64,000 bases of DNA from an uncultured archaeon (GTDB lineage Archaea; Thermoproteota; Nitrososphaeria_A; Caldarchaeales; Wolframiiraptoraceae), in contig CALKCF010000007.1 in assembly GCA_938083505.1 (NCBI GenBank), forward strand, positions 118,715 to 182,714, written 5' to 3'. How positions within the stretch are numbered: position 1 is the first letter of the stretch; every line of letters starts with the position of its first letter. Positions 9,849 to 21,279 of the stretch are shown in pieces. The position numbers were made by a program, and so were the translations under genes. The notes beneath the pieces are model-generated. The model saw only the letters and a list, made by a program, of their open reading frames with translations, was not told where the DNA came from and ran no database searches.

Positions 9849-11039
9849 ATGTGTACGAAGAGAACGTCCAGTAAAGCTCATAAGATAACCCAAGAAGGTG
9901 CCTTTGCAGTTCTTGCAAAAGCAAAGGAGGTTGAAGCAAAGGGGAAGAATGTGATACATATGGAGATTGGCGAACCGGATTTTGACACACCAGAGAATAT
10001 AAAGAGGGCGGCCATCGATGCTCTGTTAAAGGGTGCAACACACTATACACCGACGCCTGGTATGCCAGAACTCAGAAAGGCTATTGCAGAGAAAGTCTCC
10101 GCCGATTTAGATGTTAACGTTGATTGGAAGAATGTGCTTGTAACCCTTGGATGTAAAGAGGCAATATTCGCATCCATAATGTCGGTCGTGGATAATGGTG
10201 ATGAAGTAATATATCCAAATCCAGGGTATCCTGCATACGAATCAATCACAGCATATGCAGGTGGAAAACCCGTGCCGTTAAGGTTGAACGAAAATAACGA
10301 ATTTAGAATGACGCCTGAAGAGGTTAATGAACTAATGACCGACAGAACAAAGGCAATAATTATTAATTCACCCCATAACCCATGCGGCTCAGTTCTGAGG
10401 AAAGAGGATGTAAAAGGTATTGTGGAGATTGCGGAAGATAGGAACGCATTTGTGATATCTGACGAAATATATTATCCTATCTTATTTGATGGGCTGAAGC
10501 ACTACTCACCGTTACCGTTTGCAAAAAAGGACAACGTAATATTAGTGGATGGTTTTTCTAAAAGGTACGCAATGACCGGTTGGAGGCTTGGGTATGCAGT
10601 AGTTCCCTCAGACCTCGTTGAGCCTATGACTAAACTATTGAATAACATGACCTCATGTCCTAGCCAATTCGTTCAGTATGCAGGTATAGAGGCGCTTAAG
10701 GGACCCCAAGATTCCGTAAAGCGAATGGTGAAGGCATACGAAGGACGGAGGAACGTGGTGATTGAAGAGTTAAAGAAGATAGATAACATCACATACCTAA
10801 GACCTCAGGGTGCGTTTTACGCGTTCGTTAACGTTCAAAGGATTTTATCACGCGTCGATATGAACTCCGAACAACTCGTCACTAGGTTGATCGAAGATTA
10901 TGGTGTGGCTGTCCTTCATGGCTCGTCCATGGGCTCATATGGTGAAGGTTTTATAAGGATTAGCTTTGCAAATTCTGTCGAAAACCTAATCGAAGGTATA
11001 TCTAGACTTGAAAGAGCGTTTAACGAGATGCTAAGATAG
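9849..11039 (+). CDS. Class I/II pyridoxal-phosphate aminotransferase
   Basis: IEIGEPDFDTPENI-type motif, INSPHNPCGSVL, DGFSKRYAMTGWRLGY PLP-Lys motif. Confidence 0.93.
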   Translation: MCTKRTSSKAHKITQEGAFAVLAKAKEVEAKGKNVIHMEIGEPDFDTPENIKRAAIDALLKGATHYTPTPGMPELRKAIAEKVSADLDVNVDWKNVLVTLGCKEAIFASIMSVVDNGDEVIYPNPGYPAYESITAYAGGKPVPLRLNENNEFRMTPEEVNELMTDRTKAIIINSPHNPCGSVLRKEDVKGIVEIAEDRNAFVISDEIYYPILFDGLKHYSPLPFAKKDNVILVDGFSKRYAMTGWRLGYAVVPSDLVEPMTKLLNNMTSCPSQFVQYAGIEALKGPQDSVKRMVKAYEGRRNVVIEELKKIDNITYLRPQGAFYAFVNVQRILSRVDMNSEQLVTRLIEDYGVAVLHGSSMGSYGEGFIRISFANSVENLIEGISRLERAFNEMLR

Positions 11040-11720
11040 TAGCCTAGCCTCAAATACTACGGCCGTCCAGCAAGGCCTCATGTACTTATCGTACACTATG
11101 CTGGCGTTCGGTAGTTTAGCTATGTAGGTCTCCAAATTTTTCAAAAGTTTGCTGAAAGTAACGATTATGTATCCCATGCATTTATAACTCATGCCTAACT
11201 GGACGAACGTCTTAGTCGTTATGTCTATGCCGACTATTGATATTGTCGGAATTATGAGTCTGCCACCCGGTCTCAGGTGTTCCTTCGCACCTTTTAAAAC
11301 AGTGTTCAAAACCATCCTACCATCTGGCCCTCCATATGTCTCGGGTTTCAATGGTTTTGGCGACGGAGTCATGGGTGGATTTGAAATTATTACGTCAAAG
11401 TATTCGTCTTCTACAGGCTCGTAAAGATTTCCTTGTCTAACATCGATATTATATGCGGCGTTCAGCTCTGCGTTAGCTTTTGCCATCGCTACAGCATCGG
11501 GTGAAATATCCGTAGCCACACAACTTCTAGCACCAAGCTTAGATGCTACTATCGCCAAAAAGCCGCTACCAGTGCCTAAGTCTAAAACATGCTCATCACC
11601 TTTTAAGGTGATACAGCTCGCAATCAACTTCGAGACGGCTAATGGTCGGTAAACCCTTTTGTCATCGTAAAGCTTAATCGTCAGGTTGCCGACCTTTACC
11701 GTCATTAGTCTCCTGTACAT
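11031..11720 (-). CDS. SAM-dependent methyltransferase (HemK/PrmC-like)
   Basis: VLDLGTGSGFLAIVASKLGA and VIISNPPMTP motifs. Confidence 0.85.
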   Translation of the reverse strand: MYRRLMTVKVGNLTIKLYDDKRVYRPLAVSKLIASCITLKGDEHVLDLGTGSGFLAIVASKLGARSCVATDISPDAVAMAKANAELNAAYNIDVRQGNLYEPVEDEYFDVIISNPPMTPSPKPLKPETYGGPDGRMVLNTVLKGAKEHLRPGGRLIIPTISIVGIDITTKTFVQLGMSYKCMGYIIVTFSKLLKNLETYIAKLPNASIVYDKYMRPCWTAVVFEARLLS

Positions 11721-11836
11721 GGCCGAGCTAACTATGGTTTGGTATCACGATTACCCTTCTATATGTTGTACGGATTTATAGTTAAGCTTTAAGGATGACT
11801 AAAAACACGGTAGAATATGAGAAGAGAAGACAGGCA

Positions 11837-11846
11837 TATAAATAAG
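11837..11846 (+). promoter_or_regulatory. Candidate TATA box (box A) of the tRNA-Ala gene
   Basis: TATAAATA-type sequence about 25-30 nt upstream of the mature tRNA 5' end; approximate position. Confidence 0.5.
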
Positions 11847-11867
11847 ATGTACTTGAAGTTTTATACA

Positions 11868-11941
11868 GGGCCGGTAGCTCAGTCTGGAAGAGCACTCGGT
11901 TTGCACCCGAGAGGTCCGGGGTTCAAATCCCCGCCGGTCCA
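11868..11941 (+). tRNA. tRNA-Ala (anticodon TGC)
   Basis: GGGCCGG/CCGGTCC acceptor with the G3:U70 alanine identity pair, D-stem GCTC/GAGC, anticodon arm CTCGG-TTTGCAC-CCGAG, T-arm CGGGG-TTCAAAT-CCCCG, discriminator A. Confidence 0.96.
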
Positions 11942-12067
11942 TTTTTTAAGTGAATCCTTTAACTGAATGAAGGTTAAAAGAACGGAAAGAGAAATCCCAT
12001 TACAAATAGATGTAGTGGGCGGATAGACATCTTCTTACATTGCAGAAAAATTCCGAATCCATTCCTC

Positions 12068-14089
12068 CTATGCTGCAAAACGTGAACTTTTTCTCTTAAT
12101 GTAGTGTGCAAGCATGGCCATCATTACGGCAGCCGAAAGCGCATCGTAAATAAGGTCGATATAGTTGTTTGAGTATTTAATTTCAATATCAACATCGTCT
12201 TTAACACTCTTCATTTCGAATAAGATAAAGTTAGGACCTACGACTCTCGATGATAACTTCTTGCCGTTAGCGTATGCTACCCATCTATTATCGTAGTTCG
12301 TCTTGAAGAGTAAACTGTATTCACCATCAAGGTTGTATGCCCTTATCTTTATCAGGTTGTCATTTTCTATGGTATATTGAAAAGTTACACTTTCATCACA
12401 GTTATCAACTAACTCCAAGTAAGACCGAAGGTCTTCGAGGTCGAAAAGGTTGTCTATGATGGGGATCTGACCCCCTGTTCTGACGAGTTGTAGGGGTTCA
12501 GGACAACTTAATGGAACCTCGTATATCCTGACGCCGTCAACTTCCTTCACCAACCTCAGAACTCCCTCAAACTTTTCGGGATAAAGATAATCTTTGTAAG
12601 GAAGCGAGGCCCAGGGCATGTCGACCACCACGTATCTTATGTTATAGGCTTTTAACCAAAGAAGGATTAACGAGGAGTTTCGATTTGTGTTGATAAAGTA
12701 ACTTAAATGCGACCAAAGCAGATTGAAACTTCCAGAAAGATCATACCCGCCCCTCAGTTGAGGGACATCGGTGAAAACGTTTATCCAGAACGCTATGGAA
12801 CCCGTTGCGTATACCCTCGGGCCGAACCTGTTATCGAATAGTACATCAAGCTCTTCAGCAACCCGTCTCTCAATAGAGTGCTCGAGGTCACCAGACCTCA
12901 AGACGGTCCAACAGTTTGTCAGACCATTTAAGAAGCTAACCAGCACTACTACCGAAAGTAGGATGGCTATTATGATCGTCGATCTTCTCTTCAACTTCAC
13001 GAATGTAGTCACCAGAGAAGAGCTTACTAATCCGCAAAGGAAGGCATCAAACTCAGACCCATATCTAACGGCTTGTGGGAGGAGCCCTATGCTAGCGAAC
13101 CTGTTTGATAAGGTCACCATAAGAAAAAACAACGTGAGCAATAAAGATGTTGCTATAAAGGGCTTATTTTTGGAATGAACATACTTTGAAGCCGCATAAG
13201 AAGCTGCAAGGATCACTATGACTGTAATGATGAGTGGAAGGGTCAGCGGAGCACCCTCCATCGTCATCTGAGCATATATTATAGCAGCCTGTATGTACTC
13301 TGGGTCGTATGCAAAGATTCCAAGACCTATGGCCAGCAAGTACGCTAAGATGAGCCTCTTAATAGCACCCCAACCCTCTAGCACGGCTATACCGATAATT
13401 ATCACCGCAAGTGAGACAGCCGCTATTAGGTTGGTTAGGTTGACAAAACATATCGCGAAGGGTAAAAAGATACCATAAATCTTCTTTCTTTTAACGGTAT
13501 AATGGTAGAATAAGGCGGACGTTAGGAGTGCCAGTGCTAAGCCGAGTATATGTGGTGTTTCACCGTAAAGAGCAGTAACAGTCACATAATCTGGGTAAGG
13601 CGGAAAATTCGGGAACTCGTATATCGTCCTATGGGCTGAAGGTAACGTTACATAGAATAAACTCGTTAGAAATGCAGCGACATGCGAGACGGATAATCTC
13701 CAGGCGAATACGTAAAGGGCTAGCGGTAGAAATATAAGTGAGAACGCGGCAACTCTTCTGTAAGCTTCCTCAACACCTACGTTAAGTACAAAGGAAAACG
13801 CGTTGATTATGTAGAGAAAGCCGGGAGAGTAGGACAGCTTGAAGGGATAGCCGCCGTACCATAGGGGTTGCCATCCTGTAATCGGAAAGTTATCGCGCAA
13901 AAACTTCGACTGTGTTATGTACGCCCCTTCTATGGACGCAAAGTTCCATGTATATTTTCCGAAGAACAATGGATGAGCTTGGAGTAAAGCAAGGATCACG
14001 ATCGAGATTATGAAGAGTATTGGAACGTATCGTTTCCAGTCAGACATGTTAAAATGTACTGAATGCTTGACCAAAAAGTTTTTGATCAA
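12068..14089 (-). CDS. Large polytopic membrane protein (YfhO / 6-pyruvoyl-tetrahydropterin-synthase-related membrane protein type)
   Basis: 673 aa, many hydrophobic TM segments, C-terminal extracytoplasmic domain. Confidence 0.6.
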   Translation of the reverse strand: MIKNFLVKHSVHFNMSDWKRYVPILFIISIVILALLQAHPLFFGKYTWNFASIEGAYITQSKFLRDNFPITGWQPLWYGGYPFKLSYSPGFLYIINAFSFVLNVGVEEAYRRVAAFSLIFLPLALYVFAWRLSVSHVAAFLTSLFYVTLPSAHRTIYEFPNFPPYPDYVTVTALYGETPHILGLALALLTSALFYHYTVKRKKIYGIFLPFAICFVNLTNLIAAVSLAVIIIGIAVLEGWGAIKRLILAYLLAIGLGIFAYDPEYIQAAIIYAQMTMEGAPLTLPLIITVIVILAASYAASKYVHSKNKPFIATSLLLTLFFLMVTLSNRFASIGLLPQAVRYGSEFDAFLCGLVSSSLVTTFVKLKRRSTIIIAILLSVVVLVSFLNGLTNCWTVLRSGDLEHSIERRVAEELDVLFDNRFGPRVYATGSIAFWINVFTDVPQLRGGYDLSGSFNLLWSHLSYFINTNRNSSLILLWLKAYNIRYVVVDMPWASLPYKDYLYPEKFEGVLRLVKEVDGVRIYEVPLSCPEPLQLVRTGGQIPIIDNLFDLEDLRSYLELVDNCDESVTFQYTIENDNLIKIRAYNLDGEYSLLFKTNYDNRWVAYANGKKLSSRVVGPNFILFEMKSVKDDVDIEIKYSNNYIDLIYDALSAAVMMAMLAHYIKRKSSRFAA

Positions 14090-14097
14090 GAGAATGC

Positions 14098-14832
14098 TTA
14101 GCGGTACAAACTACGCAAAGAGCTTATGAGCGATGGCACGTCTTGCTTAAGCGATAGAACGAACGGTAGGGCTTCTTGCTCTGCTAGTATTATAGCTAAC
14201 TCGTCTACGTCCTCAGGTTTCTTAGGTCCGTGGATCACAATCATCCTGGGCTTTATCGGATATATCTTCACAGCGATTATTGGTGAGCGACCTCTACTGA
14301 CACCGACGAAGACCAACACCCTCATGGAATTCGTACCGAATAGTTTCAGAAAATCCGTCGCGTCCATGAACTTTATGGCATTCAGGCTGTCCACGACAGT
14401 ATATCCGTATACTGGCTGGTTCTGCCCTTCCTTGCCAGCCAGAATTATGCCCTCCACGGCTTCTACAACATCTTTTACGGACTTTGTCCCAGGAAACTCT
14501 GCTATGTCTAAGATTACGTTGCTGAGGTCTTTCGTCGTTGTCGTGAACTTCTTTATATGAACCCCGCCCTTTTTAGAATCTATCTCTATCAATGCGATGA
14601 CGAATTTTCTAAGGAAGATAGTTCCTGGTGATTTTCTTCTATTTTTTTCGTAGTCGTTTAAAACCGATGGCGCTATGCCCATATGCTTGGCCAGCTCGCT
14701 CTGGTTAAGCTCGAACAGAAGTCTCCATTTCTTCATCACTTCACCGGGAGTTTTAGAGAGTATGATCTCGCCAGCTATCCTATTCATTAGGGCCTCTTCT
14801 GACGCTCCATACGGGCCAGCTGGGCTATCCAT
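14098..14832 (-). CDS. HTH (XRE-type) transcriptional regulator with C-terminal sensor-like domain
   Basis: LFELNQSELAKHMGIAPSVLNDYEKNRRKSPG helix-turn-helix. Confidence 0.85.
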   Translation of the reverse strand: MDSPAGPYGASEEALMNRIAGEIILSKTPGEVMKKWRLLFELNQSELAKHMGIAPSVLNDYEKNRRKSPGTIFLRKFVIALIEIDSKKGGVHIKKFTTTTKDLSNVILDIAEFPGTKSVKDVVEAVEGIILAGKEGQNQPVYGYTVVDSLNAIKFMDATDFLKLFGTNSMRVLVFVGVSRGRSPIIAVKIYPIKPRMIVIHGPKKPEDVDELAIILAEQEALPFVLSLKQDVPSLISSLRSLYR

Positions 14833-14899
14833 TGTCCTGCTATTATGGGTTTTGACCTAAATATATTAATATTCTAGTGCTGAAGTTAACGCAATTAGG

Positions 14900-15637
14900 A
14901 TGCAAAAGAAGAAAAGTGCACATATGAATAGGGTTAAACCACCCGTCGCGATAGAAGTCTCGGATATTTTAAACCTAGCTAGGCTGGCCATGAGTAGGGT
15001 CGACGTCCAACCATTATTTTGGTACTTCAAGTGGAAAAACCGGCCGATACTTGGTTACCTTTCGTCCATACCGTATTGGTACGGAAATCTACCGATATTT
15101 GCGTATACAAAATTCGACGGTGAATTGAAAAGTTACATAGCATATATGAGTGTCGAGAAAGAGGAGGTTTTGCTGACCAATAGTAATGACGACAATCGAT
15201 ACATTTACGGTGCGATTATTGAAACAGAGGACAAGCCTCCGTTTATAACAGAGGCGCTTTCCGGACGTAACATGTTGAAAGAGAAACCAATACTCATAAA
15301 GGCGGGAAACATAAACTCTTTAATCAGGATGCTGATCATACTGTCGGACACGAATTCTTCACCGCCTCTATGGTACTTTGAATTCAAGGGCAAGCACGTG
15401 ATAGGTCTTATGGCTCCGTTCTTTGACTATTATGACGCTAACGCCCTACCGGTTTTCTTCTACGTAGAAAGTGACGCAAAGCCTCCTGCATCATTCATAA
15501 GGTACATCTCGCTCAAAAGCGGAGAAGAAATATCTTACGTACCATGCATAAGCGATATGAAGTACTTCTACGGCAGGATAGTGAACGTTAAGTCTATGCC
15601 ATTCTTTACCAGCCTGGGTTTAGGACACCGTAAGTAA
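14900..15637 (+). CDS. Hypothetical protein with two tandem copies of a domain of about 80 aa
   Basis: Internal repeat: PLFWYFKWKNRPILGYLS...RYIYGAIIETEDKPPF and PPLWYFEFKGKHVIGLMA...KYFYGRIVNVKSMPFF. Confidence 0.7.
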   Translation: MQKKKSAHMNRVKPPVAIEVSDILNLARLAMSRVDVQPLFWYFKWKNRPILGYLSSIPYWYGNLPIFAYTKFDGELKSYIAYMSVEKEEVLLTNSNDDNRYIYGAIIETEDKPPFITEALSGRNMLKEKPILIKAGNINSLIRMLIILSDTNSSPPLWYFEFKGKHVIGLMAPFFDYYDANALPVFFYVESDAKPPASFIRYISLKSGEEISYVPCISDMKYFYGRIVNVKSMPFFTSLGLGHRK

Positions 15638-15839
15638 TTTTATTAATCCTCTTGAATTCTGCTTGTTTCGAATGTTGTAGAAGTTTTTAGGCATTAACTA
15701 CAAGATTTTCTTTTTTAAAGATAAAGTTTAAAGATAAAGCTCGGACAAAACCTGATAAATGTTGGAATTTTAGCCCAATACGGCGTTAAAATTTATTAGA
15801 TGGTTAAGTTAGCCGTTGTTTCTGGAGTGTGAGTATTGT

Positions 15840-17501
15840 ATGGCCTCAGCTGAAGTAGGTGTAGCACAACCAGTTATAATTCTAAAAGAAGGGACACAAA
15901 GGTCTAGGGGTAGGGATGCACAATCCTCAAACATCATGGTTGCAAAAATTATAGCGGAGAGTATGAGGTCGTCGCTTGGACCAAGAGGAATGGATAAGAT
16001 GTTAGTTGACAGTTTTGGAGACGTTGTTATAACGAACGACGGTGCCACAATACTCAAGGAGATGGATGTTGAACACCCTGTGGCTAAAATGCTCGTCGAG
16101 GTAGCTAAGGCACAGGACTCTGAGGTTGGTGACGGGACAACTACGGCCGTTGTCTTGGCAGGAGAGCTCCTTGCCAAAGCTGAAGAATTGATCGAGAAAG
16201 AGGTACATCCAACTGTAATAATCGAGGGGTACCGTAAAGCGGCCATAAAGTCCCTTGAAGTACTCGATGAGATAAGCTACCCGGTAAGTCCAGACGATAG
16301 GGAGACACTAATTAAGGTCGCTAAGACCTCGATAGCAAGCAAGCTCGTATCCGAGGAGGCAGACTACCTATCGAACTTAGCAGTAGATGCTGTGCTGAAG
16401 GTTGCCGAGAAAGTTGACGGAAAATGGCATGTCGACTTAGATGACATACTACTCGTTAAGAAGAGCGGCCAATCATTACGCGACACGAAGCTCGTCGAAG
16501 GCATCGTTTTAGATAAAGAAGTAGTTCATCCAGATATGCCGAAAATCGTCAGGAACGCAAAGATAGCAATACTCGACGCACCCCTGGAAATTGAGAAGAC
16601 AGAATTCGACGCAAAGCTCCACATTGAAACTCCGGAACAGATGAGGGCTTTCATGAAGCAAGAAGAGGATATGCTGAGGGAGATGGTTAACAAGATTATA
16701 TCGGTCGGCGCAAATGTCGTCATCTGTCAAAAGGGTATTGATGACCTAGCGCAGTACTTCCTCGCAAAGGCAGGTATCTTAGCGGTGCGCAGGGTTAAGA
16801 AGTCCGACATGGACAAACTCGCTAAGGCCACAAACGGTAGAGTTATCTCGAGAATCGACGACTTAACACCTGAAGATTTAGGAAAGGCAGTCCTTGTTGA
16901 AGAAAGACGCGTAGGTGAAGATAAGATGGTCTTCATTGAAGGATGTGAGAACCCGAAAGCTATAAGCATACTTATTAGGGGAGGCACACAGAGGATAGTT
17001 GACGAGGCTGAGCGCTCACTAAAGGATGCGATAAACGTTGTCAAAGATGTTATAGTTGAGGGTAAGGTGGTAGCTGGCGGTGGTGCTCCTGAAGTAGAGC
17101 TGGCTATGAAGCTCCGCGATTATGCAAATACCTTAGCTGGCAAGGAGCAACTAGCCGTGAACAAGTTTGCCGAGGCGTTAGAGATAGTGCCGTCACAACT
17201 CGCCGAGAATGCGGGCATGGACCCGATAGAGACAATAGTTAACCTAACGAGTGAACACAAGAAGGGCATTAAGTGGGCAGGTGTTGACGTGTTTAACGCT
17301 AAGATAGCGGACATGTTTAAGCAAAACGTCATAGAGCCGTTGCTAGTGAAGAAGCAGACGATAAAGTCAGCAGTCGAGGCTGCTTCGATGATTCTTAAGA
17401 TAGACGATATAATTGCTGCATCGAGATTAGAAGAAAAGACTCCAAAGACTGGAAAGGAAGAAGGAAAAGTTGGAGAAGGAGAAGAAGGATCTTTCGAGTG
17501 A
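15840..17501 (+). CDS. ths: Thermosome (group II chaperonin) subunit
   Basis: [46 protein letters not shown]; start trimmed to MASAEVGV. Confidence 0.98.
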   Translation: MASAEVGVAQPVIILKEGTQRSRGRDAQSSNIMVAKIIAESMRSSLGPRGMDKMLVDSFGDVVITNDGATILKEMDVEHPVAKMLVEVAKAQDSEVGDGTTTAVVLAGELLAKAEELIEKEVHPTVIIEGYRKAAIKSLEVLDEISYPVSPDDRETLIKVAKTSIASKLVSEEADYLSNLAVDAVLKVAEKVDGKWHVDLDDILLVKKSGQSLRDTKLVEGIVLDKEVVHPDMPKIVRNAKIAILDAPLEIEKTEFDAKLHIETPEQMRAFMKQEEDMLREMVNKIISVGANVVICQKGIDDLAQYFLAKAGILAVRRVKKSDMDKLAKATNGRVISRIDDLTPEDLGKAVLVEERRVGEDKMVFIEGCENPKAISILIRGGTQRIVDEAERSLKDAINVVKDVIVEGKVVAGGGAPEVELAMKLRDYANTLAGKEQLAVNKFAEALEIVPSQLAENAGMDPIETIVNLTSEHKKGIKWAGVDVFNAKIADMFKQNVIEPLLVKKQTIKSAVEAASMILKIDDIIAASRLEEKTPKTGKEEGKVGEGEEGSFE

Positions 17502-17733
17502 ATATAAAGGACTAACAAAGTATGAGAAAACAAGGATAATCGGTGGAAGGGCACTTCAACTTTCGCTCGGTGCCTTCCCACTTGTTGAGACGAAGCCTGG
17601 TGATACCGTAATAGACATCGCCAAACGAGAACTTGAAGCGGGCGTCTTGCCGATCATAATCAGACGGAAAAGGCCTGACGGCTCTTACGTTGATATTCAT
17701 CTCCAAGAGCTTCTTGAAGAACAAACTGTTTAA
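17470..17733 (+). CDS. rpoK: DNA-directed RNA polymerase subunit K (Rpb6 homologue)
   Basis: [26 protein letters not shown] signature; 87 aa; overlaps the thermosome 3' end in another frame. Confidence 0.95.
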   Translation: MEKEKKDLSSEYKGLTKYEKTRIIGGRALQLSLGAFPLVETKPGDTVIDIAKRELEAGVLPIIIRRKRPDGSYVDIHLQELLEEQTV

Positions 17734-17857
17734 TTTTTTTATTTTTAAAATTATTAGTACATATTACTCGAATGTTTTTAACATCAACCCTTATAAGAAA
17801 ACAAATAGCTTCTCCCTATCATTATACGCATAACATCTAACGGGTGACGTCGAAAGT

Positions 17858-18955
17858 ATGTACAGGGCGGGAATAAGAGAGCTTGAAGCATCCTACAAAA
17901 AGCTCTCGTCTTGGTATTACAAAATCGCAAGGTCAAACACCTTGAGCATTACAAGGGCTTTTATAGATAATCATAGCCCATCTAAGTTTGTGCGGATTTT
18001 GGCCAGCCCTTTATGTTTTGATCTTTTAACAGTCGCTACTGGGTTGGATGAGCTAGATAGTGGATCTACCACGATCCTTGGTGCTATACTAAAAGACGTA
18101 CTCACTCCTGCTGATGGTGTAGTTATACTGGGTGGGAAGAATCTTGCTAGATTCGACGTTTCTAGCGAGCTCGATACTATCGCCGTCGAGCTTGGCCTTA
18201 CGAGTGTAGATGTTGAATACCTGAAGTACTGTAGCCGAATGGTGGCAAAGGTGGATGAAGCAGCCATACAAGATGGTTTTCACTTATACCATCACATGAT
18301 GGCAGTATCTTATGATGGTTTTTGGGCCGTCATTCAACAGGGAATTAACCCAATAACTTGCAAGGCCAGAAGGTACCACTGGTTTTCCGGCAAACTCAAA
18401 AGCTTTGTGGAAGAGCCACATGAGGGCATAGTCAGCCAAGAAAAGTCGAAGCTTGTGCTAGATATGACCGCGAAAGAGAGCGAGGAAGCAAGGCGCGCAT
18501 CAATCGAGCTCATAGTGTACGATTTCAAAAAATTAAAGCATGTATACAATGCCGCCCAAAAAAGGACGCAAACAAACCTTTCCTTATGGTTTGATTCGCC
18601 CAAGGTCGAGACCTTCGTTGAATTACCGCTCAGGATAAACTGGAAGCTGCTCAAAAGCATCAGCTCAAATCCACCCTCAAACTATGAGGGTCTATTGGCA
18701 ATAAGAGGTATAGGACCGGAAACCGTAAGGTTCCTCGCATTCGGATGCAGATGGTTGTACGGCATACTACCGAGCATGAACGACCCTGCCGTAATCTTGG
18801 ACGAGTGCGCCACTTACGTTCCGAGCAAAGAAGAGGAGAAGATAGTTTTTGATATGATTTTAGCAATAGAATCATCTAACATTCTTGCCGATTTGAAAAA
18901 TCGAATACTCCATAAAGTAAATGTATGGTTGATTCAAAGGGGACTCAATACCTAA
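17858..18955 (+). CDS. DUF763 family protein
   Basis: [38 protein letters not shown] motif. Confidence 0.8.
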   Translation: MYRAGIRELEASYKKLSSWYYKIARSNTLSITRAFIDNHSPSKFVRILASPLCFDLLTVATGLDELDSGSTTILGAILKDVLTPADGVVILGGKNLARFDVSSELDTIAVELGLTSVDVEYLKYCSRMVAKVDEAAIQDGFHLYHHMMAVSYDGFWAVIQQGINPITCKARRYHWFSGKLKSFVEEPHEGIVSQEKSKLVLDMTAKESEEARRASIELIVYDFKKLKHVYNAAQKRTQTNLSLWFDSPKVETFVELPLRINWKLLKSISSNPPSNYEGLLAIRGIGPETVRFLAFGCRWLYGILPSMNDPAVILDECATYVPSKEEEKIVFDMILAIESSNILADLKNRILHKVNVWLIQRGLNT

Positions 18956-20036
18956 CCTTGCTTATGCCCCCTATGAATTCTTCGACCATATTCCTCGCGA
19001 CTTCGTCTGGGTAATGGACTGGTGGTGACTTCATGAAGTATGCTGACGGACCTATTAATACACCAGATATGCCCCTATCCATTGCTATCTTTACGCAACG
19101 TATTGCGTCTATGGCAACACCGGCTGAGTTAGGCGAGTCCCATACCTCAAGCTTCAGCTCTATGTTAAGGGGCGCATTACCGAAAGCTTTTCCCTCTATT
19201 CTGATGTAGGCCCACTTCCTATCTAAAAGCCACGGGACGTAATCGCTAGGTCCGATATGAACATTCTGCTCGCCTATGTCGTAAGGTATGAGCGACGTGA
19301 CGGCTTGTGTTTTGGAGATCTTCTTGGAAGTTAGCCTCTCCCTCTCAAGCATGTTTAAGAAATCTGTGTTCCCGCCTACATTCAGTTGCATTATCCTCTC
19401 GACCTTCACGCCCCTGTCAACGAGTAGCTTCACGAGAACTCTGTTTACAATAGTAGCGCCAACCTGAGATTTAATATCGTCACCAATAATAGGTACGCCC
19501 CTCTTCTCGAATATCTTCTGCCAACGTGGTTCTCTAGCTATGAAAACCGGTATGCCGTTGACAAAACCACAGCCTGCCGCAAGCACCTGTTCGACGTACC
19601 ACTTGGTAGCGAACTCGCTTCCTACCGGTAGGAAGTTTATTACAACGTCGACCTTGTTGCTTTTCAGAACATCAGCAACGTCAACCGTAGGTGATGGGTG
19701 CTTTTCGATTATCTCAGATAGATACTTCCCTAAACCATCATGCGTCATGCCCCTCAGCACCTCAACACCAAGCCTCGGAACTTCTGTGAACTTTAGGGTA
19801 TTATTCGGCGGCGTGAATATCGCCTCAGAGAGGTCCTTCCCTACTTTGTTCTTGTCTATATCAAAGGCCGCCGCAAACTCTATGTCGGAAACATGATAAT
19901 TTCCAAGCCTTACGTGCATAAGACCGGGTACGAACTCATCATCGTCCGCGTTTTTATAGAACTCGACACCTTGTACAAGCGCTGATGCGCAATTACCTAC
20001 GCCAATTATGCCTACTCTAATCTTGCCCATACCCAC
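18945..20036 (-). CDS. ino1: Myo-inositol-1-phosphate synthase
   Basis: [47 protein letters not shown]. Confidence 0.95.
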   Translation of the reverse strand: MGMGKIRVGIIGVGNCASALVQGVEFYKNADDDEFVPGLMHVRLGNYHVSDIEFAAAFDIDKNKVGKDLSEAIFTPPNNTLKFTEVPRLGVEVLRGMTHDGLGKYLSEIIEKHPSPTVDVADVLKSNKVDVVINFLPVGSEFATKWYVEQVLAAGCGFVNGIPVFIAREPRWQKIFEKRGVPIIGDDIKSQVGATIVNRVLVKLLVDRGVKVERIMQLNVGGNTDFLNMLERERLTSKKISKTQAVTSLIPYDIGEQNVHIGPSDYVPWLLDRKWAYIRIEGKAFGNAPLNIELKLEVWDSPNSAGVAIDAIRCVKIAMDRGISGVLIGPSAYFMKSPPVHYPDEVARNMVEEFIGGISKVRY

Positions 20037-20069
20037 TTCCTAGTATTTTAGGATCATAAACTACTATTA

Positions 20070-20402
20070 TTAATCTTTTCTCTCACCAAAAAGTTGAAAC
20101 TGGAGGTTATCTAGGAATTCTTTAGCTTTCTCGAGAAGCTCCTCGCCCTTACTCGTTATCCTGTAATACCTCCTAGGTGGTCCTGATTCGCTCGGAACGG
20201 TTTTGGATACCGCTATGAGTCCCTCTTTTTGTAGCGTGTAAATCACAACGTAGCACGTAACCTTCCCTGGCTTAAACCCAAATCTCTTCTCTATCATCCT
20301 CTCGACCTCATAGCCGTAAAGAGGCCCTTCCTTCAGCAGGCTGAGTACGTAAAGCCAAAGGTTCTCCTTCGTCAGCTTTCGAACGAGACGCCGGAATGCC
20401 AT
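20070..20402 (-). CDS. PadR family transcriptional regulator
   Basis: YVLSLLKEGPLYGYEVERMIEKRFG, SGPPRRYYRITSKGEELL. Confidence 0.92.
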   Translation of the reverse strand: MAFRRLVRKLTKENLWLYVLSLLKEGPLYGYEVERMIEKRFGFKPGKVTCYVVIYTLQKEGLIAVSKTVPSESGPPRRYYRITSKGEELLEKAKEFLDNLQFQLFGERKD

Positions 20403-20496
20403 GGTTAAGCCGTATGATGTGATAACCCTTCAGATAAGAACGTTTTGTCGAACATGTTAATATCAAACCATCGTCTCGCTTAGTTATGATGCAACT

Positions 20497-21279
20497 TTGT
20501 TAGATATCAGCAATTTGAAGGCTGTAATTCTAGACCTAGACGGTTGTGTGTACATAGGTGAAAGACCGGTTGAGGGCGCGGCTAACACAATCGAGGAGCT
20601 GAGACGTATGGGCTACCGTATACTCTTTCTGACCAATAATTCGACGCTATCAACAGCAGGTTACATTAACAAACTTAACAGGATGGGCATACGAATCAAA
20701 GATGAGGAAATACTAACCTCAGGTGTGGCAACCGCGAAGTACATCTACGAAGTTTATGGCCCTTCTAGGATACTCGCTGTGACGGAGAAAGGCTTTATCG
20801 AAGAGGCGAGACGAATGAATCATATCGTGGTGCCTTTTGAGAACTTTCAAGAAGCAGATATAGTCGTTGCTGGATTGGATCGTGAATTCAATTACCAAAA
20901 GTTAAGGGCGGCTGCTAAAACGATAATGTCCGGTGCGAAGTTTATTGCTACGAACGAGGATAGAACGCTTCCGACGGAAACGGGTTTAGACCCCGGTGCG
21001 GGCTCAATCGTGGCAGCAATCAAAGTCGCAACTGGTGTCGAGCCAATAGTTATAGGAAAACCCTCCAAAATTATAGTAAACATGGCGCTCGAAATGCTAA
21101 ACGTTAAGAACTATGAGGCGATACTTGTCGGCGATAAAATGGAAACAGACATCAAAGCAGCAGCATCCACAGGCATGCTTAGCGTCCTTATCTCAAACTT
21201 AGAGCCCGTTGGAGATCCAAGACCAGACTTTGTGATCAGCAGCATAACTTTATTACCAAGGCTCCTATCACGAAGATAG
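20497..21279 (+). CDS. HAD-superfamily IIA hydrolase (NagD / p-nitrophenylphosphatase-like)
   Basis: AVILDLDGCVYIGERPVEGA, FLTNNST, VGDKMETDIKAA. Confidence 0.93.
   Translation: MLDISNLKAVILDLDGCVYIGERPVEGAANTIEELRRMGYRILFLTNNSTLSTAGYINKLNRMGIRIKDEEILTSGVATAKYIYEVYGPSRILAVTEKGFIEEARRMNHIVVPFENFQEADIVVAGLDREFNYQKLRAAAKTIMSGAKFIATNEDRTLPTETGLDPGAGSIVAAIKVATGVEPIVIGKPSKIIVNMALEMLNVKNYEAILVGDKMETDIKAAASTGMLSVLISNLEPVGDPRPDFVISSITLLPRLLSRR

Noticed and set aside
16002-17044. Antisense ORFs across the thermosome gene (also similar shadow ORFs over gatE, gatD, topA, hflX and others)
   Set aside because: They lie opposite strongly conserved genes and show the Ser/Leu/Phe-rich composition typical of shadow frames.
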